Source: Flavobacterium sp. I3-2 (GTDB lineage Bacteria; Bacteroidota; Bacteroidia; Flavobacteriales; Flavobacteriaceae). From it: a stretch of DNA of 64,000 nucleotides. The stretch spans positions 3,286,001-3,350,000 of the forward strand of contig NZ_CP058306.1 in assembly GCF_013389595.1 (NCBI RefSeq), given 5' to 3'. Every line of letters begins with the position of its first letter. Position 1 is the first letter of the stretch. Shown one piece after another: positions 45,872 to 54,571 of this stretch. The notes under the pieces were generated by a model that was given only the letters and a program-made list of their open reading frames with translations, did no database searches and had not been told where the DNA came from. The position numbers and the translations under genes were made by a program.

Positions 45872-45898
45872 AAAAAAAGTTCCTTTAAAAAGGAACTT
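45872..45898 (-). terminator. Terminator of the TonB-like gene
   Basis: AAGTTCCTTT (45877-45886) pairs with AAAGGAACTT (45889-45898), a perfect 10-bp stem, followed on the minus strand by a T-run. Confidence 0.82.
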
Positions 45899-45933
45899 AA
45901 ACTTTTATTGCAAACTTTTATTGCAAACTTTTA
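45899..45933. repeat. 13-bp tandem duplication around a stop codon
   Basis: AAACTTTTATTGC occurs at 45899-45911 and 45912-45924, followed by a partial AAACTTTTA at 45925-45933. It covers the stop codon of the gene ending at 45918, so only one copy is translated. It looks like replication slippage. Confidence 0.7.
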
Positions 45934-46640
45934 ATTATTTTACTTTGTTCATCTGCGTGAAGAATATCGGCATTGTAACTTGAAAACAATTTTATTTCAT
46001 AGGTACTTTTAACGGGTTTCCCATCTATTTGAGCTGGCTTCCATTTATCTAAACCGTATAAAAATTTAATTACATAATCAAGTCCATCAACCTCAACTTC
46101 TGAAGTATATTTTGCGTTTACAATCATACCTTTTTCATCAATATCAAATTGAAATTTGGTAACTCCTCTAGTATTTTCAGGTAATGAACTAGAATCAGAA
46201 TTATTATTTAAAGTAGAAGTTACTTTTGAAAAAAATTCGTTTTTATCAAATAACAAAGGTTCGGGTAAAACATCATACTTTTCTGCATCTAAAACTTTGG
46301 AGTAAACCAATGCTTGAGATGACGATTTTATACCAGAACTTGAATATTTTTCTTTATAATTTTTTAAAACAAAATTCTGTAAATCCAATACCGTTTGTTT
46401 ACCATCATCATCATCATCATAAAACAAAACATTTCTATCTCCGTCAACAACATAATTAAAAGTTACATTATTGAATTCAAACGAATCCATATAAACATCA
46501 AAATCTTTGTAATAAAGAACAATCTTATCGTCGATAAAACGAGTTAATGATTGCGTTTCTTTAACATGTGAATTTGTCCTTGCATTTACTATAAATACAT
46601 TTGAACCTACCATCAATAAAAGTAAAAGAATCTGTTTCAT
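45918..46640 (-). CDS. Secreted protein with TonB-like C-terminal domain
   Basis: 240 residues from the ATG at 46640, which opens a signal peptide (MKQILLLLLMVGSNVFIVNA). The C-terminal part (about 155-225) has a TonB/TonB_C-like pattern: FQFDIDEKGMIVNAKYTSEV, then KFLYGLDKWKPAQIDGKPVK, then STYEIKLFSS. This domain is common in Bacteroidota periplasmic proteins with no transmembrane anchor and is not a true TonB. The middle contains a run of six acidic residues (FYDDDDDGKQ). Function unknown. The 3' end carries a tandem duplication. Confidence 0.65.
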   Translation of the reverse strand: MKQILLLLLMVGSNVFIVNARTNSHVKETQSLTRFIDDKIVLYYKDFDVYMDSFEFNNVTFNYVVDGDRNVLFYDDDDDGKQTVLDLQNFVLKNYKEKYSSSGIKSSSQALVYSKVLDAEKYDVLPEPLLFDKNEFFSKVTSTLNNNSDSSSLPENTRGVTKFQFDIDEKGMIVNAKYTSEVEVDGLDYVIKFLYGLDKWKPAQIDGKPVKSTYEIKLFSSYNADILHADEQSKIIKSLQ

Positions 46641-46703
46641 TTTTTTTGATTTAAACATTAATTTAATAAATTTATAAAATTTACCACATTAAAATAAAAA
46701 AAC

Positions 46704-47324
46704 ATGTCAAAATATTATACATTAACAATAATTACATTTCTTTTTTCAATAATTGGTAATACTCAAAAAAGCAAAATCATACTTTTAACACCTACAATTT
46801 TGAAAGAAAATCCTGTAAAAATCGTTTTAAAAGAAAATGTGAACGATACCATAACTTCAACTATTATTTTACAATACGATGTAAACAATCCATGTAATAT
46901 TGTATATATCGATACGTTTGTTGATGAAAAAGTACATTTAATTTCAAACAAAAAGAAACTAAGTTACAAGCTAGATAAAATTCAGTATTTAGAATTTGTT
47001 GACGAGAATAACAAAAAAAATATTTTTACATCAATACCAAAAATCAACAACAATAATATTGTAGCGGTTAAAAGCCAAGGAAAAATAAATTATTATATTG
47101 CCTATTCCGATAGAAATATTGTAGCAGCAAGTCATGGATGTGCTTACATCGAAAAAGATGGTAAATGGATAAAACACAAAAAATGGATTGACAGGTCGTT
47201 GTTTGAAAAAATTAAAAATCTGATAAGTGACGAACCTGATTTAGCTGCAAAAATGAATCAAACTGAAATTCCTCAAACCGAAATTTTTGAAATTTTAAAT
47301 GAATATAATTCTAGAAAATTATAA
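46704..47324 (+). CDS. Small secreted protein of unknown function
   Basis: 206 residues with a signal peptide ([21 protein letters not shown]). The mature part is Asn/Lys/Ile-rich, with beta-strand-like segments ([37 protein letters not shown]) and a helical C-terminus ([20 protein letters not shown]). I recognise no family. It is divergent from the TonB-like gene (64 bases between the starts) and overlaps the convergent recR by 6 bases at its end. Confidence 0.65.
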   Translation: MSKYYTLTIITFLFSIIGNTQKSKIILLTPTILKENPVKIVLKENVNDTITSTIILQYDVNNPCNIVYIDTFVDEKVHLISNKKKLSYKLDKIQYLEFVDENNKKNIFTSIPKINNNNIVAVKSQGKINYYIAYSDRNIVAASHGCAYIEKDGKWIKHKKWIDRSLFEKIKNLISDEPDLAAKMNQTEIPQTEIFEILNEYNSRKL

Positions 47325-47939
47325 CATTTTCAAACTATTTTCGAAAGGAACTCGATGAATTAAACTACGCCCTAAAGTAATTTCATCTGCATATTCCAAT
47401 TCATCGCCAATGGCAATTCCGCGTGCAATAGTTGACGTAATTACATCAAAATCTTTAATTTGTTTGTAGATATAAAAATTGGTGGTATCACCTTCCATGG
47501 TGGAACTTAAAGCAAAAATAATTTCTTTAACTTTCCCTTCTTTAACTTTATTAATCAACGTAACAATATTAAGTTGACTTGGTGCAACTCCATCAATCGG
47601 AGAAATTTTTCCGCCCAAAACATGATAATGTCCTTTGAAAAGTTGAGTGTTTTCTAAAGCCATTACATCTCTTATATCTTCAACCACACAAATTATCGAA
47701 CCATCACGCGACGGATTTTCGCAAATCTCACATAAATCGTGGTCAGAAATGGTGTGGCAATTTTTACAATATTTAATGTCGTTTCGTAAACCCAAAAGTG
47801 CAGTAGTCAACCCGGCTGTTTGGTCTGCAGGTTGACGCAATAAATGTAAAACCAAACGCAAAGCCGTGCGTTTACCAATTCCGGGTAATTGCGAAACTTC
47901 GTTAACCGCGTTCTCTAAAAGTTTTGATGGAAAATTCAT
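47319..47939 (-). CDS. recR: Recombination protein RecR
   Basis: 206 residues from the ATG at 47939 ([20 protein letters not shown]); the frame extends to 47999, but RecR proteins start here. It has the N-terminal helix-hairpin-helix [18 protein letters not shown], the C4 zinc finger [16 protein letters not shown] and the Toprim domain starting [17 protein letters not shown]. RecR forms a ring clamp and, with RecO/RecF, loads RecA at gaps during recombinational repair. Its 3' end overlaps the preceding convergent gene by 6 bases. Confidence 0.96.
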   Translation of the reverse strand: MNFPSKLLENAVNEVSQLPGIGKRTALRLVLHLLRQPADQTAGLTTALLGLRNDIKYCKNCHTISDHDLCEICENPSRDGSIICVVEDIRDVMALENTQLFKGHYHVLGGKISPIDGVAPSQLNIVTLINKVKEGKVKEIIFALSSTMEGDTTNFYIYKQIKDFDVITSTIARGIAIGDELEYADEITLGRSLIHRVPFENSLKML

Positions 47940-48032
47940 TTGGCAAAGATATAAAATACGCCATTTAAAAAATATAGTTTTTGTAGATATACAACTCAAA
48001 ATACTTATTTTTGAACAAATAATTTTTAAAAC

Positions 48033-49544
48033 ATGACGCCAACTATAATTCTAACAATCATTGTTATTTACTTTGGAACATTGATTCTAATTTCAAATGT
48101 CATCGGGAAAAAAGACAGTAGTAACGATGCTTTTTTTCAAGCTAATAAAAATTCAAAATGGTATTTAGTAGCTTTCGGAATGATTGGAACGGCACTTTCT
48201 GGGGTTACTTTTATATCAGTTCCGGGCGAAGTTGGTTCACCAAACGGAGAGCAATTTAAATATTTTCAGTTTGTTCTCGGAAATGCTTTAGGTTTTATCG
48301 TAACCGCAACCGTGCTTTTGCCGTTATATTACCGATTAAATTTAGTTTCGATTTATGAATATTTCGAAAAACGTTTGGGATTTTATAGTTACAAATCGGC
48401 AGCATCCATTTTCTTAATTAGTCGAACTATTGGCTCTGCATTCAGATTGTATTTGGTAGTAATTGTATTTCAGTATTTTGTTTTTGACCATTACAACATT
48501 CCGTTTGCAGCAACTGTTTTAATTTCACTCGGATTAATCTTTGCTTACACCTACAAATCTGGTTTAAAAACCATTATCATAACCGATACATTACAAACTT
48601 TCTTTTTGATTTCATCGGTAATCTTAACCATTATTTTTATTTGTATGGCGATGGATTACTCAGCAATTGAAGCTTTTGAAACGATTAAAGAAAGTAACTA
48701 TTCTAAAATTTTCTTTTGGGATGATTTTGTTACAAGCAAATATCATTTTGTGAAACAAATACTTGGTGGAATGTTTGTAACCATTGCCATGACAGGTTTA
48801 GACCAAGATTTAATGCAGAAAAATTTGAGTTGTAAAAACATCAAAGAAGCTCAAAAAAACATGTTTACGTTTACAGGAATTTTTGTAATCATAAATATTT
48901 TCTTCTTAGGCGTTGGAGCATTACTTTATATTTATGCCGAATCTAAAGGAATTTCGGTTCCGGTTGATGCAATAACCGGAAAACCACGAACCGATTTATT
49001 ATTTCCAGAAATTGCATTTAATCATTTAACGGTGATTCCGGCAATCGTATTTTTGTTAGGTTTAATTGCAGCGACATTTGCCACAACCGATTCTGCTTTA
49101 ACAGCTTTGACAACTTCGTTTTGTATTGATTTTTTAGGCATGGACAAACCCGAAAATGCGAACAAACCAAATAATGTGAGAAACCGAAAATTAATTCATT
49201 TAGGATTTTGCTTTTTGATGTTTGTAGTCATTATAATTTTCAACATCATCAACGATTCATCGGTTGTAAGTATGATTTTCAAAATTGCATCGTACACTTA
49301 CGGACCTCTTTTAGGATTATTTTCTTTTGGTATGTTTATGAAATCGAGAAAAGTACATGATAAATTTGTTCCATTAATTTGTATTGCTTCGCCATTTATT
49401 ACCTTATTTATCAGTCTGAATTCAAATCTATTTTTTGGGAATTACGTTTTCGATAACGAATTAATCATCGTCAACGGATTAATAACTTTCTTGCTTTTAT
49501 TTGCAATAAGTTTTAAAGAAAAAAAACAAACGAGCGAGATTTAA
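48033..49544 (+). CDS. Sodium:solute symporter (SSS family)
   Basis: A 503-residue protein with about 13 membrane helices. [21 protein letters not shown] and the later [20 protein letters not shown] are the Na+ site/SSS signature regions. The substrate (sugar, sialic acid or amino acid type) is not evident; the N-terminal [19 protein letters not shown] resembles flavobacterial putative sodium/solute carriers. Inner membrane, driven by the Na+ gradient, which the Mrp system at 1-3190 would help maintain. Its last codons sit inside a very strong terminator stem. Confidence 0.88.
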   Translation: MTPTIILTIIVIYFGTLILISNVIGKKDSSNDAFFQANKNSKWYLVAFGMIGTALSGVTFISVPGEVGSPNGEQFKYFQFVLGNALGFIVTATVLLPLYYRLNLVSIYEYFEKRLGFYSYKSAASIFLISRTIGSAFRLYLVVIVFQYFVFDHYNIPFAATVLISLGLIFAYTYKSGLKTIIITDTLQTFFLISSVILTIIFICMAMDYSAIEAFETIKESNYSKIFFWDDFVTSKYHFVKQILGGMFVTIAMTGLDQDLMQKNLSCKNIKEAQKNMFTFTGIFVIINIFFLGVGALLYIYAESKGISVPVDAITGKPRTDLLFPEIAFNHLTVIPAIVFLLGLIAATFATTDSALTALTTSFCIDFLGMDKPENANKPNNVRNRKLIHLGFCFLMFVVIIIFNIINDSSVVSMIFKIASYTYGPLLGLFSFGMFMKSRKVHDKFVPLICIASPFITLFISLNSNLFFGNYVFDNELIIVNGLITFLLLFAISFKEKKQTSEI

Positions 49545-49562
49545 TCTCGCTCGTTTGTTTTA
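49523..49562. terminator. Strong bidirectional terminator
   Basis: AAAACAAACGAGCGAGAT (49523-49540) pairs perfectly with ATCTCGCTCGTTTGTTTT (49544-49561) around TTA: an 18-bp stem. It ends the symporter gene and the convergent CoA-binding gene. Confidence 0.92.
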
Positions 49563-49922
49563 ATATTGTTTCGTATTTAGAAGAACTAAAGTACAAGCTT
49601 CTTCAAAATCAATTCCATTATTTTTAAGTGTTTCATAAAATTCCGGATTTTCTGTTCCTGGATTAAAAATCACACGTTTGGGTTTTAAACCCAAAATATA
49701 ATCGTAATACGCTTCTTGATTTTTCGGACTCAGATACAAAGTTACCATATCTATATTTTCGTACGAAAGTAAATCGGTATCAATAACAACCCCGTCCACT
49801 TCGCCTTTACGCAAACCAAAAGCTTTGACTTCGTGTTCAAATTGTTTTAATTTACGAATGGCCATATTTGAATATCGTTGCACGTTTTCGCTTGCCCCGA
49901 TAACTAAAGTTTTTTTGCTCAT
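49560..49922 (-). CDS. CoA-binding domain protein
   Basis: A 120-residue single-domain protein of the CoA_binding (YccU-like) family. The start LVIGASENVQRYSNMAIRKL is the Rossmann-type loop, MVTLYLSPKNQEAYYDYIL and VIFNPGTENPEFYETLKNN form the ligand pocket, and GIDFEEACTLVLL the end. Members bind CoA or a related nucleotide; no catalytic role is known. Cytoplasmic, single gene. Its length is close to the family norm of 120-140 residues. Confidence 0.85.
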   Translation of the reverse strand: MSKKTLVIGASENVQRYSNMAIRKLKQFEHEVKAFGLRKGEVDGVVIDTDLLSYENIDMVTLYLSPKNQEAYYDYILGLKPKRVIFNPGTENPEFYETLKNNGIDFEEACTLVLLNTKQY

Positions 49923-50078
49923 AATCTTTTGTTTTATCTAAAGGTACTAATAAAATACGAATTCTTATTTGAATTGAATTTCATTTTTTCTTGCCAATTA
50001 AAAACAAAAAAATCCAAATCTATTTTTATAATCGTAAATCATAATATATTCAATATCTTTGCACAATAAATTAGATTT

Positions 50079-50528
50079 ATGACAAATAACGATATATTTA
50101 AAAAATTACGAGTTGCTCTACAATTAAGAGACGACCAAATTGTTGAGATTTTAGAATTGGTTGATTTTAGAATTTCAAAAGGTGAATTAGGAAATATTTT
50201 CAGAACCGAAGATCACGAAAAATACATGGAATGTGGAGATCAGTTGTTAAGAAACTTCTTAAACGGATTGGTAATTCATTTAAGAGGAACAAAAGAAAAT
50301 CCAAAGAATCCGATGGATGTAATCAAATCACACAAAAATACACCTGAAAAAAAATCAGAATCTACAGAAAAGAAATTTTCAAAACCTTTTAAAAAGGATG
50401 ATAAAAAACCTGTAAGTAAGTCTGATAAACCTTTTAAAAAGAATTTCAAAAAAGCTGAACCAAAACAAAATCCGGTTGAGTTTTTTAAATTCAATTCTGG
50501 TAAGGGAACAAAGAAAAACGATAATTAA
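50079..50528 (+). CDS. DUF1456 family protein with Lys-rich tail
   Basis: 149 residues. The N-terminal 70 residues are a DUF1456/YehS domain: MTNNDIFKKLRVALQLRDDQ, VDFRISKGELGNIFRTEDHE and MECGDQLLRNFLNGLVIHLRG. After residue about 85 comes an extended, strongly basic tail rich in KK and KP (KKFSKPFKKDDKKPVSKS), likely disordered and able to bind nucleic acid or ribosomes; that is inference. A TATCTTTG -7-like box lies at 50054-50061. Function unknown; E. coli YehS is also uncharacterised. Confidence 0.85.
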   Translation: MTNNDIFKKLRVALQLRDDQIVEILELVDFRISKGELGNIFRTEDHEKYMECGDQLLRNFLNGLVIHLRGTKENPKNPMDVIKSHKNTPEKKSESTEKKFSKPFKKDDKKPVSKSDKPFKKNFKKAEPKQNPVEFFKFNSGKGTKKNDN

Positions 50529-50535
50529 ATAAAGC

Positions 50536-50575
50536 AAAAATCCTCAAATCGTAATGTACTTTTTGAGGATTTTTA
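50536..50575. terminator. Bidirectional terminator
   Basis: AAAAATCCTCAAA (50536-50548) pairs with TTTGAGGATTTTT (50562-50574), a perfect 13-bp stem. It separates the DUF1456 gene from the convergent lipoprotein gene. Confidence 0.85.
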
Positions 50576-51253
50576 TTATTGTTGAAAAGAAATAATAAAC
50601 GGTTTTATATATTGATATGAAATGGATTCTGAAAGAATTTGAGACATTTCTATAACTGATTTTTCATCGGATTCATCCATTAAATAATAAATCAACCCTT
50701 CTGTTTCGCTAGAAAAAGGTTTATATTCCGTAACAACAAATCCATGTTGACTGGCAATATTTTCAAGATTAATTAAATCGCTTTCGGTATTTAATTTAAC
50801 TTCAATATAATTTCCTTCTTTAACAACTGAATATACCGAATTTCCTTGATATAATTTTTGAACCCTAGAAACATCATCTATACTTTGAATTTGATTTATG
50901 TAGTTATTCAATTTTTCACAAGACAAACTTCCCTCTTTAAAATAACACAAAACCATTTTGGTATTTTTAGTCGAAAAAACATTTATATAAATACTTGAAA
51001 GTACACCTTCATTGTTTAACGGCAATTTAAATAAATTTAAATCTGTAAGTGTTTCAGTAATTTTTTTATCTGTTACATTGAAATCAAACTCAACTACAAT
51101 TGCGTTATTTTTTATATTTCTATAATTTAGAACATCATTCGAATAAAAATCAACCACTTGTTCGTTACAATAATCGGTAACAGCTTCTACCTCATTATCT
51201 GAAGTACAAGAAAAAAACAATATCGAAACTAAAAATAAAATAAACTTTTTCAT
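50576..51253 (-). CDS. Lipoprotein of unknown function
   Basis: 225 residues; the lipobox LFFSC puts the cysteine at 16. The mature part has alternating strands and helices (NAIVVEFDFNVTDKKITETL, KEGNYIEVKLNTESDLINLE, HGFVVTEYKPFSSETEG), with a weak resemblance to repeated ferredoxin-like units. I recognise no family. It starts 3 bases after the stop of the lipoprotein gene upstream (51257-51763), so the two form one unit. Envelope location expected. Confidence 0.62.
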   Translation of the reverse strand: MKKFILFLVSILFFSCTSDNEVEAVTDYCNEQVVDFYSNDVLNYRNIKNNAIVVEFDFNVTDKKITETLTDLNLFKLPLNNEGVLSSIYINVFSTKNTKMVLCYFKEGSLSCEKLNNYINQIQSIDDVSRVQKLYQGNSVYSVVKEGNYIEVKLNTESDLINLENIASQHGFVVTEYKPFSSETEGLIYYLMDESDEKSVIEMSQILSESISYQYIKPFIISFQQ

Positions 51254-51256
51254 ACA

Positions 51257-51763
51257 TTAAAATTTTAAATCAAACCAACCGTTTCTAATCGTATGCATGG
51301 TTCCATTTTCTTCGGCTGCATCGAATTCAAAAGTCGCTGCGATTATTCTTTTTTCATAATCTAATTTTTCAATAGTGATAGCACCTCCGATTTCATTATT
51401 TGTAGAAGCCCATTTAGTAGCTGAATTAGTAGAGTAATAAGTTAATCGACCTGATACATTAGAAGTTTGTCGACCGTTTATTGCATAAGTTTTTCCTTCT
51501 TCAAAACCAACTTGTGAACTGATAGATACCTCGACTGCTTTTTCATTATTTGAAAGCATAAATACGATAAATGAATCAAACGGCGAAACATAGACGTGTA
51601 TTTTCTCGAAAGAAGTATTTTTATTTGTTGTTGAAAATTCTTGGTTATCAAATATCAAACTGACAGAATCACTACCCGTTGGAATTTGATTTGAACTTGA
51701 ATTATCATCATTTGAGCAAGAAAGCAACAAAAGTGAAGTAAATAATATTATTATTTTTTTCAT
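51257..51763 (-). CDS. Lipoprotein of unknown function (DUF6252-like)
   Basis: 168 residues from the ATG at 51763, which opens a lipoprotein signal peptide; the cysteine is residue 16 (LLLLSC) and the following SNDDNSSSNQ linker is typical. The mature part is a small beta-sandwich: SVSLIFDNQEFSTTNKNTSF, EVSISSQVGFEEGKTYAING and AATFEFDAAEENG, then GWFDLKF at the end. It resembles the small DUF6252-type lipoproteins of Flavobacteriia, from memory only. First gene of a two-lipoprotein unit, downstream of sucC but after its terminator. Confidence 0.62.
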   Translation of the reverse strand: MKKIIILFTSLLLLSCSNDDNSSSNQIPTGSDSVSLIFDNQEFSTTNKNTSFEKIHVYVSPFDSFIVFMLSNNEKAVEVSISSQVGFEEGKTYAINGRQTSNVSGRLTYYSTNSATKWASTNNEIGGAITIEKLDYEKRIIAATFEFDAAEENGTMHTIRNGWFDLKF

Positions 51764-51781
51764 TTCAAAAAAGATATAAAA

Positions 51782-51808
51782 AAAGCCCAAATTTAAATTT
51801 GGGCTTTA
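51782..51808 (-). terminator. Terminator of sucC
   Basis: AAAGCCCAAATTT (51782-51794) pairs perfectly with AAATTTGGGCTTT (51795-51807), with a T-run on the minus strand. Confidence 0.85.
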
Positions 51809-51825
51809 AAATTTATATTAAATTA

Positions 51826-53019
51826 TTAAGATAAAGCAGCTTTTACTTGATCTGCAGCCTCTTGGAATTGAACTGCTGATAAGATTGGCATACCAGACTC
51901 ATCAATAATTTGTTTTGCTAATTCAGCATTTGTACCTTGTAAACGTAAAATAATTGGCACTTTAATATCGTCACCCATGTTTTTGTAAGCATCTACAACA
52001 CCTTGAGCAACACGGTCGCAACGAACGATTCCTCCAAAAATGTTAATTAAGATTGCTTTTACGTTTGGATCTTTTAAGATAATACGGAAAGCCGTTTCTA
52101 CACGTTTAGCATCTGCCGTTCCACCTACGTCTAAGAAGTTAGCTGGCTCAAAACCTGCATACTTAATTAAATCCATAGTTGCCATTGCTAATCCAGCTCC
52201 GTTAACCATACAACCAACAGTTCCGTCTAAATCTACGTAGTTTAATCCTACAGCTTTAGCTTCTACTTCGATTGGATTTTCTTCAGAAACATCACGCATT
52301 TCAGCTAAATCTTTATGACGGAATAATGAATTTTCATCTAAGTCAACTTTAGCATCTACAGCGATAATTTTGTTATCAGAAGTTTTTAAAACTGGGTTAA
52401 TTTCAAACATCGAAGCGTCTGAACCTACATAAGCTTTGTATAAACAGTCAACAAACTTAACCATTTCTTTGAATGCATCACCAGATAATCCTAAGTTAAA
52501 AGCAATTTTACGCGCTTGAAAACCTTGTAATCCAACAGCTGGATCAACTTCTTCAGTAAAAATTAAATGTGGCGTATGTTCAGCAACTTCTTCGATATCC
52601 ATTCCACCTTCTGTAGAATACATAATCATGTTACGACCTTTACCTCTATTTAATAAAACTGACATATAGAATTCTGAAGTTTCACTTTCACCTGGATAGT
52701 AAACATCTTCAGCAACTAAAACTTTATGTACTCTTTTTCCTTGTGGTGGAGTTTGTGGTGTAATTAAATCCATACCAATAATTTGACCAGCAATTTCTTT
52801 AACTTGATCTAAATTTTTAGCCAATTTAACTCCTCCTCCTTTTCCTCTTCCTCCTGCATGGATTTGAGCTTTAATCACGTGCCATCCTGTTCCTGTTTCT
52901 TCTGTTAATTTCTTAGCAGCTTCAACAGCCTCTTCTGCTGTATTTGCAACGTGACCGCGTTGTACACGTACACCGTAGCTAGATAATATTTGTTTACCTT
53001 GAAATTCGTGTAAATTCAT
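51826..53019 (-). CDS. sucC: Succinyl-CoA synthetase beta subunit
   Basis: 397 residues, the usual length. MNLHEFQGKQILSSYGVRVQ, HAGGRGKGGGVKLAKNLDQV (ATP-grasp glycine loop), the nucleotide-binding middle and FGGIVRCDRVAQGVVDAYKN with VPIILRLQGTNAELAKQII at the C-terminus are all typical. With SucD it makes succinate and ATP/GTP from succinyl-CoA in the TCA cycle. sucD is not adjacent, as in many Flavobacteriia. It has its own terminator; the 53020-53279 gap contains nothing recognisable beyond a TATTTTTG box. Confidence 0.96.
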   Translation of the reverse strand: MNLHEFQGKQILSSYGVRVQRGHVANTAEEAVEAAKKLTEETGTGWHVIKAQIHAGGRGKGGGVKLAKNLDQVKEIAGQIIGMDLITPQTPPQGKRVHKVLVAEDVYYPGESETSEFYMSVLLNRGKGRNMIMYSTEGGMDIEEVAEHTPHLIFTEEVDPAVGLQGFQARKIAFNLGLSGDAFKEMVKFVDCLYKAYVGSDASMFEINPVLKTSDNKIIAVDAKVDLDENSLFRHKDLAEMRDVSEENPIEVEAKAVGLNYVDLDGTVGCMVNGAGLAMATMDLIKYAGFEPANFLDVGGTADAKRVETAFRIILKDPNVKAILINIFGGIVRCDRVAQGVVDAYKNMGDDIKVPIILRLQGTNAELAKQIIDESGMPILSAVQFQEAADQVKAALS

Positions 53020-53244
53020 GATTTATATGTTTTGCTTTTTTAATAGTAAAACAAAAATAGCAAACTTGAACTAATTGACCTAAGAAAAAATGAGAATTAT
53101 GTACTCACTTACAAATTTTATTATGGTAATTCTTTCATATTCTTTTTTTAACCCTAAATATTTTGCAAATCGATAATTTTAAAAATAAAATTTTGACTAG
53201 TTTACAAAAATCAAAACCTCAAATTACAGCCTGATTTTTTTTTA

Positions 53245-53252
53245 TATTTTTG
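53245..53252 (+). promoter_or_regulatory. Putative lysA -7 box
   Basis: TATTTTTG matches TAnnTTTG and lies 27 bases before the lysA ATG. No TTG is found at the ideal upstream distance. Confidence 0.35.
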
Positions 53253-53279
53253 TTCTTATAAATTTAATTTCAATAACTT

Positions 53280-54485
53280 ATGGATTCTAACATTTTATTA
53301 GAACTATCTAATCAATATGGTTGTCCGTTGTATGTTTATGACGGAAACAAGATTGAATCGCAATTTGCAAGACTTTCAAATGCATTTGCAGGTGTTAAAC
53401 ATTTAAGAATTAACTATGCGGTTAAGGCTTTATCTAACATTTCTATATTAAAGTTATTGAAGAAGGCAGGAAGTGGATTAGATACTGTTTCCATCCAAGA
53501 AGTTTTACTTGGATTAGAGGCTGGTTTTGAACCTGAAAGAATCATGTTTACTCCAAATGGTGTTTCGATGGAAGAAATCGAAGAAGTTGCCAAACTTGGT
53601 GTACACATTAATATTGACAACCTTTCGGTTTTAGAGCAATTTGGACATAAACATCCAAAAACTCCGGTTTGTATTCGAATCAATCCGCATGTAATGGCTG
53701 GTGGAAATAGTAATATTTCTGTTGGACACATCGATAGTAAATTTGGAATTTCGATTCATCAAACACCACACATTTTACGTATTATCGAAAATACAAAAAT
53801 GACGGTAAACGGAATTCACATGCATACGGGGTCGGATATTTTAGATATCGAAGTATTCTTATATGCTTCTGAAATATTATTCGAAACTGCGAAACAATTT
53901 AAAGATTTAGAATTTATCGATTTCGGAAGTGGATTTAAAGTTCCGTACAAAGTAGGAGATTTAGAAACTGATATTGAAGAATTAGGTGAAAAATTAACGA
54001 CAAAATTTAATGCTTTTTGTAAAGATTACGGAAAAGAATTAACTTTAGTATTTGAACCTGGAAAATTCTTGGTTAGCGAATCGGGTTATTTCTTAGCTAA
54101 AGTAAACGTAGTTAAGCAAACGACTTCAACGGTTTTTGCACAAATCGATTCAGGATTTAATCATTTAATTCGTCCGATGTTTTACAATTCGTACCATCAC
54201 ATTGAAAACATTTCTAACACAGAAGGAAAAGAACGTTTCTATTCGGTAGTTGGTTATATTTGCGAAACAGATACATTTGCAAATAATCGTAGAATCAAAG
54301 AAATTTCTGAAGGTGATATTTTATGTTTTAGAAATGCGGGTGCTTATTGTTTTTCAATGGCTTCGAATTACAATTCGAGATACAGACCGGCAGAAGTTTT
54401 ATATTATAATGACGAATCTTATTTAATACGTAAAGCTGAAACTTTCAAAGATTTACTAAATAATCAAATCATAGTGGAACTTTAG
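53280..54485 (+). CDS. lysA: Diaminopimelate decarboxylase
   Basis: 401 residues of the alanine racemase-like/group IV PLP decarboxylase fold. The PLP lysine is K49 in INYAVKALSNIS. HMHTGSDILDIEVFL, DFGSGFKVPYKVGD, FEPGKFLVSESGYFL and the substrate Cys motif VGYICETDTFANNR are all present. It makes lysine from meso-diaminopimelate in the cytoplasm. The family also includes related decarboxylases, but the length and CETDTF motif support LysA. The stop codon lies within the terminator stem (54473-54492). Confidence 0.93.
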   Translation: MDSNILLELSNQYGCPLYVYDGNKIESQFARLSNAFAGVKHLRINYAVKALSNISILKLLKKAGSGLDTVSIQEVLLGLEAGFEPERIMFTPNGVSMEEIEEVAKLGVHINIDNLSVLEQFGHKHPKTPVCIRINPHVMAGGNSNISVGHIDSKFGISIHQTPHILRIIENTKMTVNGIHMHTGSDILDIEVFLYASEILFETAKQFKDLEFIDFGSGFKVPYKVGDLETDIEELGEKLTTKFNAFCKDYGKELTLVFEPGKFLVSESGYFLAKVNVVKQTTSTVFAQIDSGFNHLIRPMFYNSYHHIENISNTEGKERFYSVVGYICETDTFANNRRIKEISEGDILCFRNAGAYCFSMASNYNSRYRPAEVLYYNDESYLIRKAETFKDLLNNQIIVEL

Positions 54486-54499
54486 TTCCACTTTTTTTT
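54473..54499 (+). terminator. Terminator of lysA
   Basis: AGTGGAAC (54473-54480) pairs with GTTCCACT (54485-54492), followed by a T-run. It overlaps the last codons. Confidence 0.85.
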
Positions 54500-54571
54500 A
54501 ACAGATACTTAATGTAAATTTTAATTGGTATATCTTTATTCAAAATAAATTTGCAGCATAAATAATTCAAA

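Noticed and set aside
46390..46440. ATC-rich microsatellite (catcatcatcatcat)
   Set aside because: It encodes the acidic DDDDD run of the TonB-like protein in frame and is too short to call a phase-variable repeat.
53414..53731. 105-codon minus-strand frame inside lysA
   Set aside because: It lies wholly antisense to an excellent LysA protein and shows no family features; it is a shadow.
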